NCBI RefSeq assembly: GCF_019930045.1
Contig: NZ_JAHZQQ010000012.1
Coordinates: 1-43,474 of the forward strand
Reading direction: 5' to 3'
Origin: Streptococcus australis
GTDB taxonomy: Bacteria; Bacillota; Bacilli; Lactobacillales; Streptococcaceae
Length of the DNA: 43,474 nt
How positions within the stretch are numbered: the stretch's first letter is position 1; every line of letters begins with the position of its first letter. The translations under genes were made by a program, and so were the position numbers. The notes beneath the pieces were generated by a model. It was not told the origin of the DNA, searched no databases, and worked only from the letters and a program-made list of their open reading frames with translations. Positions 5,995 to 14,214 of the stretch are shown here, one piece after another.

Positions 5995-6047
5995 ACTCAA
6001 AATCCAGTGTCCGCAAGGACGTGCCGGTTCGACCCCGGCCGCCGGTA
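5995..6047 (+). other. Right attachment site: 3' end of tRNA-Leu(CAA)
   Basis: From ACTCAAAATCCAGTG onward the sequence is the anticodon loop (CTCAAAA, anticodon CAA), the variable arm (TGTCCGCAAGGACG), the T arm (GGTTCGACCCC) and the acceptor 3' strand of a leucine tRNA. The 5' half is missing; the bases to the left are element sequence and do not fold as a D arm. This is the duplicated tail left on the far side when an element integrates in the 3' part of a tRNA gene. The functional tRNA should lie left of the window. Not a functional tRNA here. Confidence 0.8.
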
Positions 6048-6054
6048 TAGTATT

Positions 6055-6084
6055 AAAGACAAGGTTTTCGGACCTTGTCTTTTT
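6055..6084 (+). terminator. Terminator of the original tRNA-Leu gene
   Basis: AAAGACAAGGT (6055-6065) pairs perfectly with ACCTTGTCTTT (6072-6082), followed by a T-rich run. It follows the tRNA tail by 7 bp, so it was the tRNA transcription terminator before integration. Confidence 0.8.
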
Positions 6085-6161
6085 CTTTTTTTTGTTGAAT
6101 TTTTGATGCTGAGTTACTTAACAGTTACTAAAAATTGTTTTTATTGTTTTCTGAAAATACT

Positions 6162-6201
6162 TTGACTATTTTCCTTCACTGTGTTATAATTAACCGGTAA
6201 A
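6162..6201 (+). promoter_or_regulatory. adc operon promoter with AdcR box
   Basis: The -35 is TTGACT (6162-6167). The spacer is 17 bp and the -10 is extended TGTTATAAT (6182-6190). TTAACCGGTAAA (6190-6201) matches the AdcR operator TTAACYRGTTAA except for one base. It overlaps the -10 end and the transcription start, so zinc-loaded AdcR would block its own operon. Confidence 0.8.
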
Positions 6202-6232
6202 GTATTTATTGGTTAATAGAAAGGAAGTTTCT

Positions 6233-6670
6233 ATGAGGGTTGCTAATCAGATAGATGAGTTTTTGAATTCTATCTTACTTATTTCTGAGAATCAGCATGA
6301 AGTATTGATAGGTTCTTGTACAAGTGGTTTTTCTTTAACCAATACGCAAGAACACATTTTAATGTTATTATCAAAGAATAATTATTCCAATTCTGAGCTT
6401 GCTAAATTGCTGAATGTTAGTCAAGCTGCTGTTACTAAGGCTGTTAAACAATTACTTTCTTTTGGGATGTTAGAAGCTTTAAAAGATGAGAAAGATGCTC
6501 GCATCGTTTTGTACCGTTTAACAGATTTGGGGCGTCCAGTTGCTGAGGAACATTCTCATCATCATGATCATACTTTGGCTGCTTATAATCAAGTTTTGAG
6601 CGAATTTTCTCAAGAAGAACAAATGGTTATTTCTAGGTTTTTATCTCGCTTATTGGAGGATCTTCGTTAA
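6233..6670 (+). CDS. adcR: Zinc-responsive repressor AdcR
   Basis: This MarR-family winged helix repressor senses Zn(II) and represses zinc uptake genes. I place the start at ATG 6233 (AAGGAAG upstream), giving 145 aa; the earlier in-frame GTG lacks support. The zinc ligands known from the pneumococcal protein are conserved, one position shifted: Glu23, Cys29, Glu40 and His41 at the N-terminus, and Glu106, His107 and His111 in the EEHSHHHDH segment. The recognition part is [20 protein letters not shown]. The stop overlaps the adcC start (TAATG), so adcRCBA is one operon. The operator on its own promoter shows autoregulation. Confidence 0.93.
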   Translation: MRVANQIDEFLNSILLISENQHEVLIGSCTSGFSLTNTQEHILMLLSKNNYSNSELAKLLNVSQAAVTKAVKQLLSFGMLEALKDEKDARIVLYRLTDLGRPVAEEHSHHHDHTLAAYNQVLSEFSQEEQMVISRFLSRLLEDLR

Positions 6671-7374
6671 TGCGTTATATCACTGTTAAAGATCTTTCGT
6701 TTTATTATGATCGAGAACCGGTTCTAGAAGGTGTGAATTACTACTTGGATAGCGCGGAGTTTGTGACGCTGACTGGTGAGAATGGCGCCGCCAAATCTAC
6801 TTTGATCAAGGCAAGTCTTGGCATCTTAAAACCTAAAGTAGGGACGGTTGAAATTGCTAAGGAAAATGTAGCTGGTAAAAAATTACGAATTGCCTATCTT
6901 CCGCAACAAATTGCAAGCTTCAATGCTGGCTTTCCCAGTTCTGTTTATGAGTTTGTGAAATCTGGGCGGTATCCTCGTAAGGGTTGGTTTCGTCGCTTAA
7001 ATCATCACGATGAGGAGCACATTTTAGCTAGTTTATCTGCTGTTGGGATGTTAGAGCATCGTGATAAACCTTTAGGGGCTCTATCCGGTGGCCAGAAACA
7101 ACGGGCTGTCATTGCACGAATGTTTGCGTCTGATCCAGATATTTTTGTGTTGGATGAACCGACTACTGGGATGGATGCTGGCAGTAAGGATGAGTTTTAT
7201 GAATTGATGCACCACAGTGCCCATCATCATGGGAAGGCTGTTTTGATGATTACGCATGATCCTGAAGAGGTGAGCCATTACGCAGATCGCAATATCCACC
7301 TGGTGAGAAAACAAAATTCTCCATGGCGTTGCTTTAATGTCCATGAGAAAGATGGAGGTGAGGACCATGCTTAG
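6670..7374 (+). CDS. adcC: Zinc ABC transporter ATP-binding protein AdcC
   Basis: This 234-aa ATPase powers the AdcB permease for zinc import on the cytoplasmic face. It has Walker [10 protein letters not shown] (36-44), Q-loop PQQ (78-80), signature LSGGQ (138-142), Walker [11 protein letters not shown] (158-167) and the H-loop ITHD. The C-terminus contains the His-rich stretch HHSAHHHGK before the H-loop, common in metal transporters. The start overlaps the adcR stop by one base, and the end overlaps adcB by 8 bp, as expected for a tightly coupled operon. Length is normal. Confidence 0.93.
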   Translation: MRYITVKDLSFYYDREPVLEGVNYYLDSAEFVTLTGENGAAKSTLIKASLGILKPKVGTVEIAKENVAGKKLRIAYLPQQIASFNAGFPSSVYEFVKSGRYPRKGWFRRLNHHDEEHILASLSAVGMLEHRDKPLGALSGGQKQRAVIARMFASDPDIFVLDEPTTGMDAGSKDEFYELMHHSAHHHGKAVLMITHDPEEVSHYADRNIHLVRKQNSPWRCFNVHEKDGGEDHA

Positions 7375-8170
7375 TCTCTTTCAGTATGATTTTATGCAAC
7401 GGGCCTTGTTGGCGATGGTTGCTATGAGTCTCTTCTCTCCTATCTTAGGTGTATTTTTGATTTTGCGTCGTCAGAGTTTGATGAGTGATACGCTGAGTCA
7501 CGTCTCTCTATCAGGGGTTGCTTTTGGCCTCTTCCTTGGTTTCTCTCCAACTATTTCTACAGTTATTGTGGTCATCGTAGCGGCTGTATTTCTAGAGTAT
7601 TTACGAACAGTCTATAAAGATTTTATGGAAATTGGGACAGCGATTCTTATGTCGACCGGCTTGGCCTTGGCTTTGGTGATCATGAAGGGTGGCGGTAAAA
7701 GTTCCATGAGTTTGGACCAGTACCTATTTGGCTCTACCTTGACCATTACGGATGAGCAAGTGCTTGCTTTGTTTATCATTGCAGCCATTGTCCTAGTTTT
7801 AACGATTCTCTTTATTCGTCCCATGTATATCCTTACATTTGATGAGGATACAGCTTATGTAGATGGTTTACCCGTGCGTCTCATGTCTATCTTGTTTAAT
7901 ATTGTGACAGGGGTGGCTATTGCCTTGATGATTCCGGCTGCAGGTTCCTTGTTGGTATCTACTATTATGGTCTTACCAGCTAGTATTGCTTTAAAGCTAG
8001 GAAAGACCTTCCGTTCGGTTATGCTTCTGGCAGTGGTCATTGGTTTTGTAGGGATGGTCAGTGGTCTCATTCTTTCTTATTACCCGGATACACCGGTTAG
8101 TGCGACCATTACCCTCTTATTTGTATCCTTCTTTTTGCTCTCAAATCTTTTTGTTAAATTTAGAAAATAG
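7367..8170 (+). CDS. adcB: Zinc ABC transporter permease AdcB
   Basis: This ABC-3 family permease has about eight hydrophobic segments and no signal peptide. I take ATG 7367 (267 aa, [14 protein letters not shown]) because GGAGGTGA lies just upstream and homologs begin with this sequence; the longer frame adds 10 residues unlike the family. Conserved family blocks are [22 protein letters not shown] and the C-terminal GLILSYY segment. It overlaps adcC by 8 bp and ends 8 bp before adcA. Together with AdcC and AdcA it forms the high-affinity zinc importer. Confidence 0.92.
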   Translation: MLSLFQYDFMQRALLAMVAMSLFSPILGVFLILRRQSLMSDTLSHVSLSGVAFGLFLGFSPTISTVIVVIVAAVFLEYLRTVYKDFMEIGTAILMSTGLALALVIMKGGGKSSMSLDQYLFGSTLTITDEQVLALFIIAAIVLVLTILFIRPMYILTFDEDTAYVDGLPVRLMSILFNIVTGVAIALMIPAAGSLLVSTIMVLPASIALKLGKTFRSVMLLAVVIGFVGMVSGLILSYYPDTPVSATITLLFVSFFLLSNLFVKFRK

Positions 8171-8178
8171 GTGATCTT

Positions 8179-9678
8179 ATGAAAAAACTTGTATGGCTCG
8201 TGTTAGCCTTTTGTAGTCTTCTTTTAGTAGCTTGTAGTGGTGGTCAAAATCAGTCAGGGAAATTGAAAGTCATGACGACTTTCTATCCTGTCTATGAATT
8301 TACTAAGCAAGTCGTTGGAGACGAGGGAGATGTGGAGCTCTTGATCGGGTCTGGTTCGGAACCCCATGATTTTGAATTGTCTGCCAAGGGGCGCGCAAAA
8401 ATCCAAGAGTCAGATGTCTTTGTCTATGAGAATGAGAACATGGAAACGTGGGTGCCTCAGTTGTTGAAATCAATGGATGGCAAGAAAACCAAGGTTGTCA
8501 AAGCGACGGAAAATATGCTGCTTTTACCAGGTGGTGAGGAAGAGCATGACCATGAGGGAGGGGAAGAACACCATCATGACTACGATCCCCATGTCTGGCT
8601 TTCTCCGCAGAGAGCTATTAAAATGGTGGAAACGATTCGTGATCAACTGGTGAAACAGTACCCAGATAAAAAGGCTAGCTTTACAGCTAATGCGGATGCC
8701 TATATTGCCAAGTTGAAAAAATTGGATGATAGCTATACGAAGAGCTTATATGCAGCAAAACAGAAAAATTTTGTCACTCAACACGCAGCTTTCCGTTATT
8801 TGGCCCTGGACTATGGCTTGAATCAAGTCTCTATCTCAGGTTTGTCACCAGATAGTGAACCGTCTGCGACTCGCTTGAGTGAATTGACAGAGTACATCAA
8901 GAAGAACGACATCAAGGTCATCTACTTTGAAGAAAATGCTTCTAAATCCTTATCGAAAACCTTGTCTGCTGAAACCGGTGTGGATCTAGCTGTTTTGAAT
9001 CCATTAGAGAGCTTGACAGATGAGCAGATGAAAGATGGTGAAGACTACATCTCGATCATGGGAGCCAACCTCAAATCTTTGGAGTTAACAACGACTCAAG
9101 CTGGAAAAGAAATCGCTCCAGAAGAGGAAGAAGACACCAAAACAGTAGCCAATGGCTACTTTGAGGACAGTGCTATTAAGGACCGAACTCTTTCAGACTA
9201 TGTAGGTGATTGGCAGTCTGTGTATCCTTATCTAAAAGATGGAACCTTGGATCAAGTCTTTGACTACAAAGCTAAATTAACCAAGTCCAAAACAGCTGAA
9301 GAGTATAAAGCCTACTACACCACAGGTTATAAAACAGATGTCGACCGGATTGTCATTACAGACAAAACCATGACCTTCTATAAGAATGGCGAAGAGAAGA
9401 AGTTCGAATACCGCTATGCTGGGAAGCATACGCTAACCTATACAAAAGGGAATCGTGGAGTGCGGTATCTCTTCGAAGCAACTGATCCGAATGCGGGTGA
9501 ATTCAAGTATGTTCAATTCAGTGACCACCAAATTGCTCCTAATAAAGCAGCTCACTTCCATATTTTCTTCGGTGGGGAAAGCCAAGAGGCTCTGTATAAG
9601 GAATTGGAAAATTGGCCTACTTACTACCCAAGTGACTTATCCGGATTCGAAATTGCGCAGGAAATGTTGGCCCACTAA
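8179..9678 (+). CDS. adcA: Zinc-binding lipoprotein AdcA (ZnuA + ZinT domains)
   Basis: This 499-aa lipoprotein captures zinc outside the membrane for AdcBC. A signal peptide ends in the lipobox LLVAC (Cys19). The ZnuA-like domain (about 26-310) has His63, a His/Glu-rich loop (EEHDHEGGEEHHHDYDPH, about 121-138), His138 and the TQHAAF motif. A C-terminal ZinT domain (about 325-499, starting near NGYFEDSAIKDRTLSDYVGDW) ends with HFHIFFGG metal ligands. The two-domain form is the streptococcal AdcA, distinct from the shorter AdcAII. It is the last gene of the operon, with a terminator 11 bp after the stop. Confidence 0.93.
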   Translation: MKKLVWLVLAFCSLLLVACSGGQNQSGKLKVMTTFYPVYEFTKQVVGDEGDVELLIGSGSEPHDFELSAKGRAKIQESDVFVYENENMETWVPQLLKSMDGKKTKVVKATENMLLLPGGEEEHDHEGGEEHHHDYDPHVWLSPQRAIKMVETIRDQLVKQYPDKKASFTANADAYIAKLKKLDDSYTKSLYAAKQKNFVTQHAAFRYLALDYGLNQVSISGLSPDSEPSATRLSELTEYIKKNDIKVIYFEENASKSLSKTLSAETGVDLAVLNPLESLTDEQMKDGEDYISIMGANLKSLELTTTQAGKEIAPEEEEDTKTVANGYFEDSAIKDRTLSDYVGDWQSVYPYLKDGTLDQVFDYKAKLTKSKTAEEYKAYYTTGYKTDVDRIVITDKTMTFYKNGEEKKFEYRYAGKHTLTYTKGNRGVRYLFEATDPNAGEFKYVQFSDHQIAPNKAAHFHIFFGGESQEALYKELENWPTYYPSDLSGFEIAQEMLAH

Positions 9679-9688
9679 TCAAATAGAG

Positions 9689-9709
9689 AAGGAACCAGTT
9701 GGTTCCTTT
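9689..9709 (+). terminator. adc operon terminator
   Basis: AAGGAACC pairs with GGTTCCTT around an AGTT loop, then TTTC. The same 21-bp sequence recurs at 9960-9980. Confidence 0.75.
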
Positions 9710-9959
9710 CAGATTGAAGACAAAGTAATTTTAGAAACTTTCCTTAGGTGAGTACGGACGTCAGCGAACTTCGAAGAAGTTCCATGACTTAGTTTTGGAT
9801 CTAAGGTTCCAAAACTCCCGAGTGCCTGAAACAACTCTGTTTCAGGCACTTTTCTCACAGCGGAAAGTTTTTCATCTTCTTAAATTACTAAAAAATATAA
9901 TCATTTTTTGAAAATCATCTAGCTGTTTTATGTAAAACAATAGCTTGTCTGCATTCAAG
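9710..9959. other. Structured intergenic segment, possible repeat or small RNA
   Basis: No gene is seen in this 250-bp stretch. It holds three consecutive inverted repeats: GAACTTC-GAA-GAAGTTC (9766-9782), AGTTTTGG (9791-9798) with CCAAAACT (9809-9816), and GTGCCTGAAACA (9822-9833) with TGTTTCAGGCAC (9838-9849). The last is followed by TTTTCTC, so it is a good terminator. The block around GTACGGACGTCAGCGAACTTC resembles intergenic repeats I associate with streptococci, but I cannot name it. Confidence 0.4.
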
Positions 9960-9980
9960 AAGGAACCAGTTGGTTCCTTT
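9960..9980 (+). terminator. Second copy of the adc-type terminator
   Basis: This is an exact repeat of the hairpin at 9689-9709 (stem AAGGAACC), 271 bp downstream and just before the lipoprotein promoter. Confidence 0.6.
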
Positions 9981-9998
9981 ATTGATAGTAACAGAAAC

Positions 9999-10027
9999 TT
10001 GTCAAATTGCTAGAAAAAGGATAAAAT
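9999..10027 (+). promoter_or_regulatory. Promoter of the lipoprotein gene
   Basis: TTGTCA (9999-10004), a 17-bp spacer and TAAAAT (10022-10027), about 36 bp before the start codon. Confidence 0.6.
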
Positions 10028-10062
10028 TAGGCTTATAGAATAGATTGAATGTCGGGAGATTT

Positions 10063-10608
10063 ATGATGAAAAAGTATCGTTTGCTATTGTTGCTTTCTGC
10101 TCTACTGTTTTTCCTTGGAGCCTGTGGTGATAAAAAACAGGAGACAGGATCTGAAAGTAAAGAAAGTACAGTTCGTCAATCGAAGGATAGCTCAGCTACT
10201 AGTGAAGCAAAGAAGGCTGAGAGTTCGAGTGATAAGAAAGAGAAAACAAAGATGGATATTGAAGCAATCGCTCAAGGGGATTATAGTAGCGTAGCTGGTG
10301 TCTGGCAAGATGATAAGGGGAATAAACTCGTCTTTGATCAAAATGGTTTGGTCTCTAACGAATATGAGTCTTATGGTCTTTCCTTGACGGATTATGGAAC
10401 TGTTTCAGGAGGAGTCTACGGAGGAGTTACAGGAGGATTTTTGATGGAATTCATCCCTGCCGGGCTTACGATTGATGACCAAACGGACGAAAATGGAGAA
10501 GTCATCTTCCATGATGATTCTGATGTTAATAAGGACCGTCTCTGGACCGGAACTGGGATGTACAGTTTTACGGAACAAGGTTCTTTCCTCTATAAGGTTG
10601 GGAATTAG
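10063..10608 (+). CDS. DUF6287-like lipoprotein, function unknown
   Basis: The protein (181 aa from ATG 10063; ATG 10066 is equally likely because its spacing to GGGAG is better) has a lipoprotein signal ending LGAC. A Ser/Lys/Glu-rich linker (about residues 25-70) spaces the anchor from the globular part. The C-terminal domain begins MDIEAIAQGDYSSVAGVWQ, with a following KLVFDQNGLVS. This matches the DUF6287 domain seen in many streptococcal surface lipoproteins; its role is unknown. An in-frame TTG at 10045 would extend the N-terminus but has no ribosome binding site. The gene stands alone, with its own promoter and a bidirectional terminator shared with the convergent GH92 gene. Confidence 0.75.
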   Translation: MMKKYRLLLLLSALLFFLGACGDKKQETGSESKESTVRQSKDSSATSEAKKAESSSDKKEKTKMDIEAIAQGDYSSVAGVWQDDKGNKLVFDQNGLVSNEYESYGLSLTDYGTVSGGVYGGVTGGFLMEFIPAGLTIDDQTDENGEVIFHDDSDVNKDRLWTGTGMYSFTEQGSFLYKVGN

Positions 10609-10625
10609 CTAGTATATGTGTAATG

Positions 10626-10663
10626 AAAAAGAATGAAGAGTGTCCTACTCTTCATTCTTTTTT
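10626..10663. terminator. Bidirectional terminator between the lipoprotein gene and the GH92 gene
   Basis: AAGAATGAAGAGT pairs with ACTCTTCATTCTT around a 5-nt loop. There are T-runs on the right and A-runs on the left, so it serves both convergent genes. Confidence 0.85.
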
Positions 10664-12740
10664 AGATTTTAGGGAGCCAAGAAAGGTAGAAGTCTAGCTT
10701 CTCCGCTTTCAAGAGGTCTTGGTGGCTCACTCTGTCGACCTTTTTTCCATCAAGAGAAGCATCTTGAAGAAAGTGTGCTTGGGCTGTGTGAGCTGTGCTA
10801 TGGATATGCAGCCATTTTTTCTCTTGAGGGAGAAAGAGGCGCAAGTGTTTGAAGAGGGGAATCCCTAGGTCATAGACTGGCTTGCCTGGACAAGTTGGAT
10901 AGAGTCCTAAAACCGACCAGATATACCAGGAGGATAGGCTGCCATTATCTTCATCTCCTGGATAGGCTTGAAAGCTTGGCTGGAAGGCTTCCTTGCGAAG
11001 GGCCTGGATTAGGATGCTAGTGTATTCCGGGTGTTGGCTATAGCGGAAGAGATAGGGGATGTGAAAACTCGGTTGGTTTGAAATGGCAATTTGTCCAAAA
11101 GGAGCTTGGGCCATCTCACTCATTTCATGAATTTCGTAGCCATAGCCCGTCACTTCGTAATGCGGTGCTTGAGTGGCTAGTCGAGTTAAGTAGTGGGTAA
11201 ATCCTCCTTCTCCACCAAAGAGTTGCTTGAGGCCCTCGATGTCGTGAAGGGCGCCTAAGGTTGCCTGAATGGCAGAGCACTCTGCATAGTCGCGTCCCCA
11301 ACTGATGGGGGAAAAGTCTGGTCTGAAATGGCCCTTCTTATCTTTGGCCCGGATATAACCTGTTTCTGGATCAAAGAGGGTTCGATAGGAAAGACTAGAC
11401 TGGGCATATTCTTTGGCCAACTCTTCCTTGCCAAGTAGCTGGGCAGTTTGGGCGATACAAAAATCGCTATAGGAGAAGTCAATGGTGTGACTCACGCTTT
11501 CGTGATAGTCAGTGGATAGATAGCCTAATTCCTTGTATTCTTTAGCTCCTCGTCGACCGTAATGACCATTTGGGTCTTCCTTTCTAGCTGTATCCAGCAT
11601 GGCTTCAAAAAGCTCCGTGTGGAGGTCGGGAGCCAGGCCTTTTTGAATGGCATCGGCAATGACCCCATCAATGAGGGTTCCAGGCATCATGCCTCTTTCG
11701 TCCGGTGCTAGCCATTTAGGGAGGAAACCGGTATCTCGGTAATGGCTGAGGAAGCCTTCGAGAAATTCCTGGTAAAGCTCGGGATAGACTAGGCTATAGA
11801 GAGGAAAGGTGGTCCGAAAGAGATCCCAGAAGCCCAAACTCGTGAAGTATTTTCCTTCTTGAATGCGGTTGTGGGCGAAATCGCGATGGACTGCTTTCCC
11901 CTCAGGGGTTACTTCATAACAAGTCTGAGGAAAGAGCAGACTACGGTAGAGACAGTGATCGAAAAAGGTTCGATCCTCTCCGCCCGTATCTAAAATGTCA
12001 AATCGGTCCATTAGCTCTTGCCATTTGCGGCTCGCTTTTTCTTTCATCTCTTCAAAGCTAGCTGTAGGAAGGTGAGATTTGGCCAACTCAGGGTTGATAA
12101 AGGAAGTGCCTAATCGAGCTTCTAGCCTAGGGCTGTCAAATTCTAGGATCAAATCCTGTCCTAGCCAGTGAGTGCGAGTGATGGCTTGGTCAAATTCAAC
12201 ATGAAGATAGAAAGGAAAGTCTTGTTGGTCGGTATGATTTTGGTCTAGGATGTGAAAATGTAGATTCGTTTCTCCGAATTCTACTTCAGCTAGTCCATTG
12301 GGGCAATGAATGGCCAGTGAAAGTGCAGACGGCCCTCTAAAGCGGAGAATGGCCCCGTAGAGGCTGGGTGTCAGCTCTGTATGGACTTGATAGCGCTCTG
12401 AGGTGAGGGCTAAATAATGGGGCTGAAAGACAGCTTCTTGGATCCGGTAACTGCTCTGTCTGAAATAGAGGTCTTCTTGAGTCGGAATGTCTGTCAGAGG
12501 GGTGAGGAGACACCAGGAAAAATCTCCAATCCAAGGGCTAGGCTGATGGGTCAAGCGAATACCTTGAAAGATAGGAAGGTTGGGGTTGAAAAACCAAGCC
12601 CCCTGTTCATGTGTCGTCTGTGGGAGGAAATAATTCATCCCAAAAGGAACTCCTGTGTAAGGGAGGGTGTTGCCGTTAGAGTATGCTGAGTGATTGTCTG
12701 TTCCTAAGCGGGTATCAATGTGAGTAATACCGGTCTTCAT
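10662..12740 (-). CDS. GH92 alpha-mannosidase (probably alpha-1,2), cytoplasmic
   Basis: This 692-aa glycoside hydrolase of family 92 is a calcium-dependent, inverting alpha-mannosidase that trims high-mannose N-glycans. The family hallmark GDEDNGSLSSWYIW lies at 595-608, with WDLFRTTFPLYSLVYPE near 300 and GVIADAI near 360. There is no signal peptide, so it should work on imported glycans, as its pneumococcal counterpart (the SP_2145 product) does. It is transcribed away from the GH125 gene. Its leader has an extended -10 TGCTAAAAT (12798-12790) and a ribosome binding site AGGAGG close to ATG 12740. Substrate linkage is inferred from the family and neighbours. Confidence 0.9.
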   Translation of the reverse strand: MKTGITHIDTRLGTDNHSAYSNGNTLPYTGVPFGMNYFLPQTTHEQGAWFFNPNLPIFQGIRLTHQPSPWIGDFSWCLLTPLTDIPTQEDLYFRQSSYRIQEAVFQPHYLALTSERYQVHTELTPSLYGAILRFRGPSALSLAIHCPNGLAEVEFGETNLHFHILDQNHTDQQDFPFYLHVEFDQAITRTHWLGQDLILEFDSPRLEARLGTSFINPELAKSHLPTASFEEMKEKASRKWQELMDRFDILDTGGEDRTFFDHCLYRSLLFPQTCYEVTPEGKAVHRDFAHNRIQEGKYFTSLGFWDLFRTTFPLYSLVYPELYQEFLEGFLSHYRDTGFLPKWLAPDERGMMPGTLIDGVIADAIQKGLAPDLHTELFEAMLDTARKEDPNGHYGRRGAKEYKELGYLSTDYHESVSHTIDFSYSDFCIAQTAQLLGKEELAKEYAQSSLSYRTLFDPETGYIRAKDKKGHFRPDFSPISWGRDYAECSAIQATLGALHDIEGLKQLFGGEGGFTHYLTRLATQAPHYEVTGYGYEIHEMSEMAQAPFGQIAISNQPSFHIPYLFRYSQHPEYTSILIQALRKEAFQPSFQAYPGDEDNGSLSSWYIWSVLGLYPTCPGKPVYDLGIPLFKHLRLFLPQEKKWLHIHSTAHTAQAHFLQDASLDGKKVDRVSHQDLLKAEKLDFYLSWLPKI

Positions 12741-12933
12741 GCGGGACCTCCTGTGTCATACGAGGGCCTTCAAGCCCTTTTCTTTCTTTATTTTAGCAGA
12801 AGCCACTCAAATGGGAAAGTCTTTTTCAAAACTAGAAAAGTTTGTAGAAAAAGGGCTATAATTTGCGTATGTATTTCCCATCTGAAATCTTTTATACTGA
12901 ATAGGAAAGAATCGACAAGTGTGAGGAAAAGGA
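12741..12933. promoter_or_regulatory. Divergent promoter region of the GH92 and GH125 genes
   Basis: On the minus strand, TGCTAAAAT (12798-12790) is an extended -10 for GH92. A small GGGC/GCCC hairpin (about 12763-12780) lies in its leader. On the plus strand, TATAAT (about 12856-12861) serves GH125 but no good -35 is present, which suggests an activator. The motif TTTGTAGAA just upstream of that -10 recurs upstream of ngtP1 (about 20017). Confidence 0.55.
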
Positions 12934-14214
12934 ATGACTTATTCAAAAGAAATCGTCAGAGAATGGCTGGACCAAGTAGCAGAACGTGCCAAGGAGTACC
13001 CGGAGTGGGTGGATGTCTTTGAGCGTTGCTATACAGACACTTTGGATAATACAGTTGAAATTTTAGAAGATGGGTCAACCTTTGTGTTAACAGGGGACAT
13101 CCCAGCTATGTGGTTGCGTGACTCAACGGCTCAATTGAGACCTTATCTTCATGTGGCAAAAAGAGACCCTCGTTTGCGCCAGACCATTGCTGGTTTGGTC
13201 AAACGCCAGATGACCTTGATCCTCAAGGATCCCTATGCCAACTCCTTCAATATTGAGGAGAACTGGAAAGGACACCACGAAACCGACCACACCGATTTGA
13301 ATGGCTGGATTTGGGAGCGCAAGTATGAAGTAGACTCACTTTGCTATCCTTTACAATTAGCTTATCTTCTGTGGAAGGAAACTGGTGAGACTAGCCAATT
13401 TGATGAAACCTTTGTCACTGCGACTAAGGAAATTCTTCATTTATGGACGGTTGAACAAGACCATAACAACTCACCATATCGCTTCGTTCGGGATACAGAC
13501 CGTAAAGAAGATACCTTGGTCAATAACGGCTTTGGGCCAGATTTCGCTGTGACAGGGATGACCTGGTCAGCCTTCCGTCCAAGTGATGATTGCTGTCAGT
13601 ATAGCTACTTGATTCCGTCCAATATGTTCGCAGTGGTTGTCTTGGGTTATGTGCAAGAAATCTTTGCAACATTGAATCTAGCTGATAGCGAAAGCATTAT
13701 TGCTGATGCCAAACGCCTGCAAGCTGAGATTCAAGAAGGAATCGAAAACTACGCCTACACCACTAACAGCAAGGGAGAGAAAATCTATGCCTTTGAGGTA
13801 GACGGTTTGGGAAATGCTAGCATCATGGATGATCCGAACGTACCAAGTTTGTTGGCTGCTCCCTATCTGGGCTACTGCGAGATTGACGACGAAGTCTACC
13901 AAGCCACTCGTCGCACTATTCTGAGTCCGGAAAATCCTTACTTTTATGAAGGGAAATACGCAAGTGGAATCGGAAGTTCTCATACCTTCTACCGCTATAT
14001 CTGGCCGATTGCTTTATCCATTCAAGGATTGACAACGACGGATAAGGCAGAGAAAAAATTCTTGCTGGACCAGTTGGTTGCCTGCGATGGAGGCACAGGT
14101 GTCATGCACGAAAGTTTCCACGTGGATGATCCAACCAAATACTCGCGCGAATGGTTCTCTTGGGCCAACATGATGTTCTGTGAATTAGTCTTGGATTACT
14201 TGGATATCCGCTAA
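12934..14214 (+). CDS. GH125 exo-alpha-1,6-mannosidase
   Basis: This 426-aa family 125 enzyme removes alpha-1,6-linked mannose from N-glycan cores. It is cytoplasmic, without a signal peptide. Sequence landmarks are GDIPAMWLRDSTAQLRPY (54-71), ENWKGHHETDHTDLNGWIWERKYE (109-132), FRPSDD with Asp218/219 (the acid region) and HESFHVDD, whose Glu393 coincides with the catalytic base reported for the pneumococcal enzyme. Length is typical. ATG 12934 has GAGGAAAAGG upstream. It heads the plus-strand glycosidase cluster GH125-GH38-ROK-GH20; a RUP-like repeat separates it from GH38. Confidence 0.93.
   Translation: MTYSKEIVREWLDQVAERAKEYPEWVDVFERCYTDTLDNTVEILEDGSTFVLTGDIPAMWLRDSTAQLRPYLHVAKRDPRLRQTIAGLVKRQMTLILKDPYANSFNIEENWKGHHETDHTDLNGWIWERKYEVDSLCYPLQLAYLLWKETGETSQFDETFVTATKEILHLWTVEQDHNNSPYRFVRDTDRKEDTLVNNGFGPDFAVTGMTWSAFRPSDDCCQYSYLIPSNMFAVVVLGYVQEIFATLNLADSESIIADAKRLQAEIQEGIENYAYTTNSKGEKIYAFEVDGLGNASIMDDPNVPSLLAAPYLGYCEIDDEVYQATRRTILSPENPYFYEGKYASGIGSSHTFYRYIWPIALSIQGLTTTDKAEKKFLLDQLVACDGGTGVMHESFHVDDPTKYSREWFSWANMMFCELVLDYLDIR

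Larger units (their letters stand above)
1..6047. mobile_element. Integrative (probably mobilizable) element in tRNA-Leu, left end outside window
   Basis: This AT-rich block carries an integrase, a DUF3173 excisionase-like gene, a Rep_trans/MobT-like initiator, an XRE repressor and a three-gene cargo. Its right end is a 3' fragment of tRNA-Leu. The integrase faces the left end, as expected for an element that restores a full tRNA on the left and leaves a tRNA tail on the right. No type IV secretion genes or coupling ATPase are seen, so it would be mobilizable rather than self-transmissible, unless more modules lie left of the window. The left attachment site and the 5' tRNA half are not in the window. 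The codon and base bias (AGA, ATA, many A/T) differs from the chromosomal genes after 6200. Confidence 0.75.

Noticed and set aside
5995..6047. A functional tRNA-Leu gene
   Set aside because: The 5' half (acceptor strand, D arm, 5' anticodon strand) is missing, so only an attachment-site remnant remains.
9455..9751. 98-aa plus-strand frame over the adcA 3' end
   Set aside because: It overlaps the ZinT domain in another frame and runs through the adc terminator.
12417..13022. Plus-strand frames (90 and 100 aa) over the GH92 start and GH125 start
   Set aside because: They lie opposite or out of frame with two strongly supported enzymes and have no recognisable domain.
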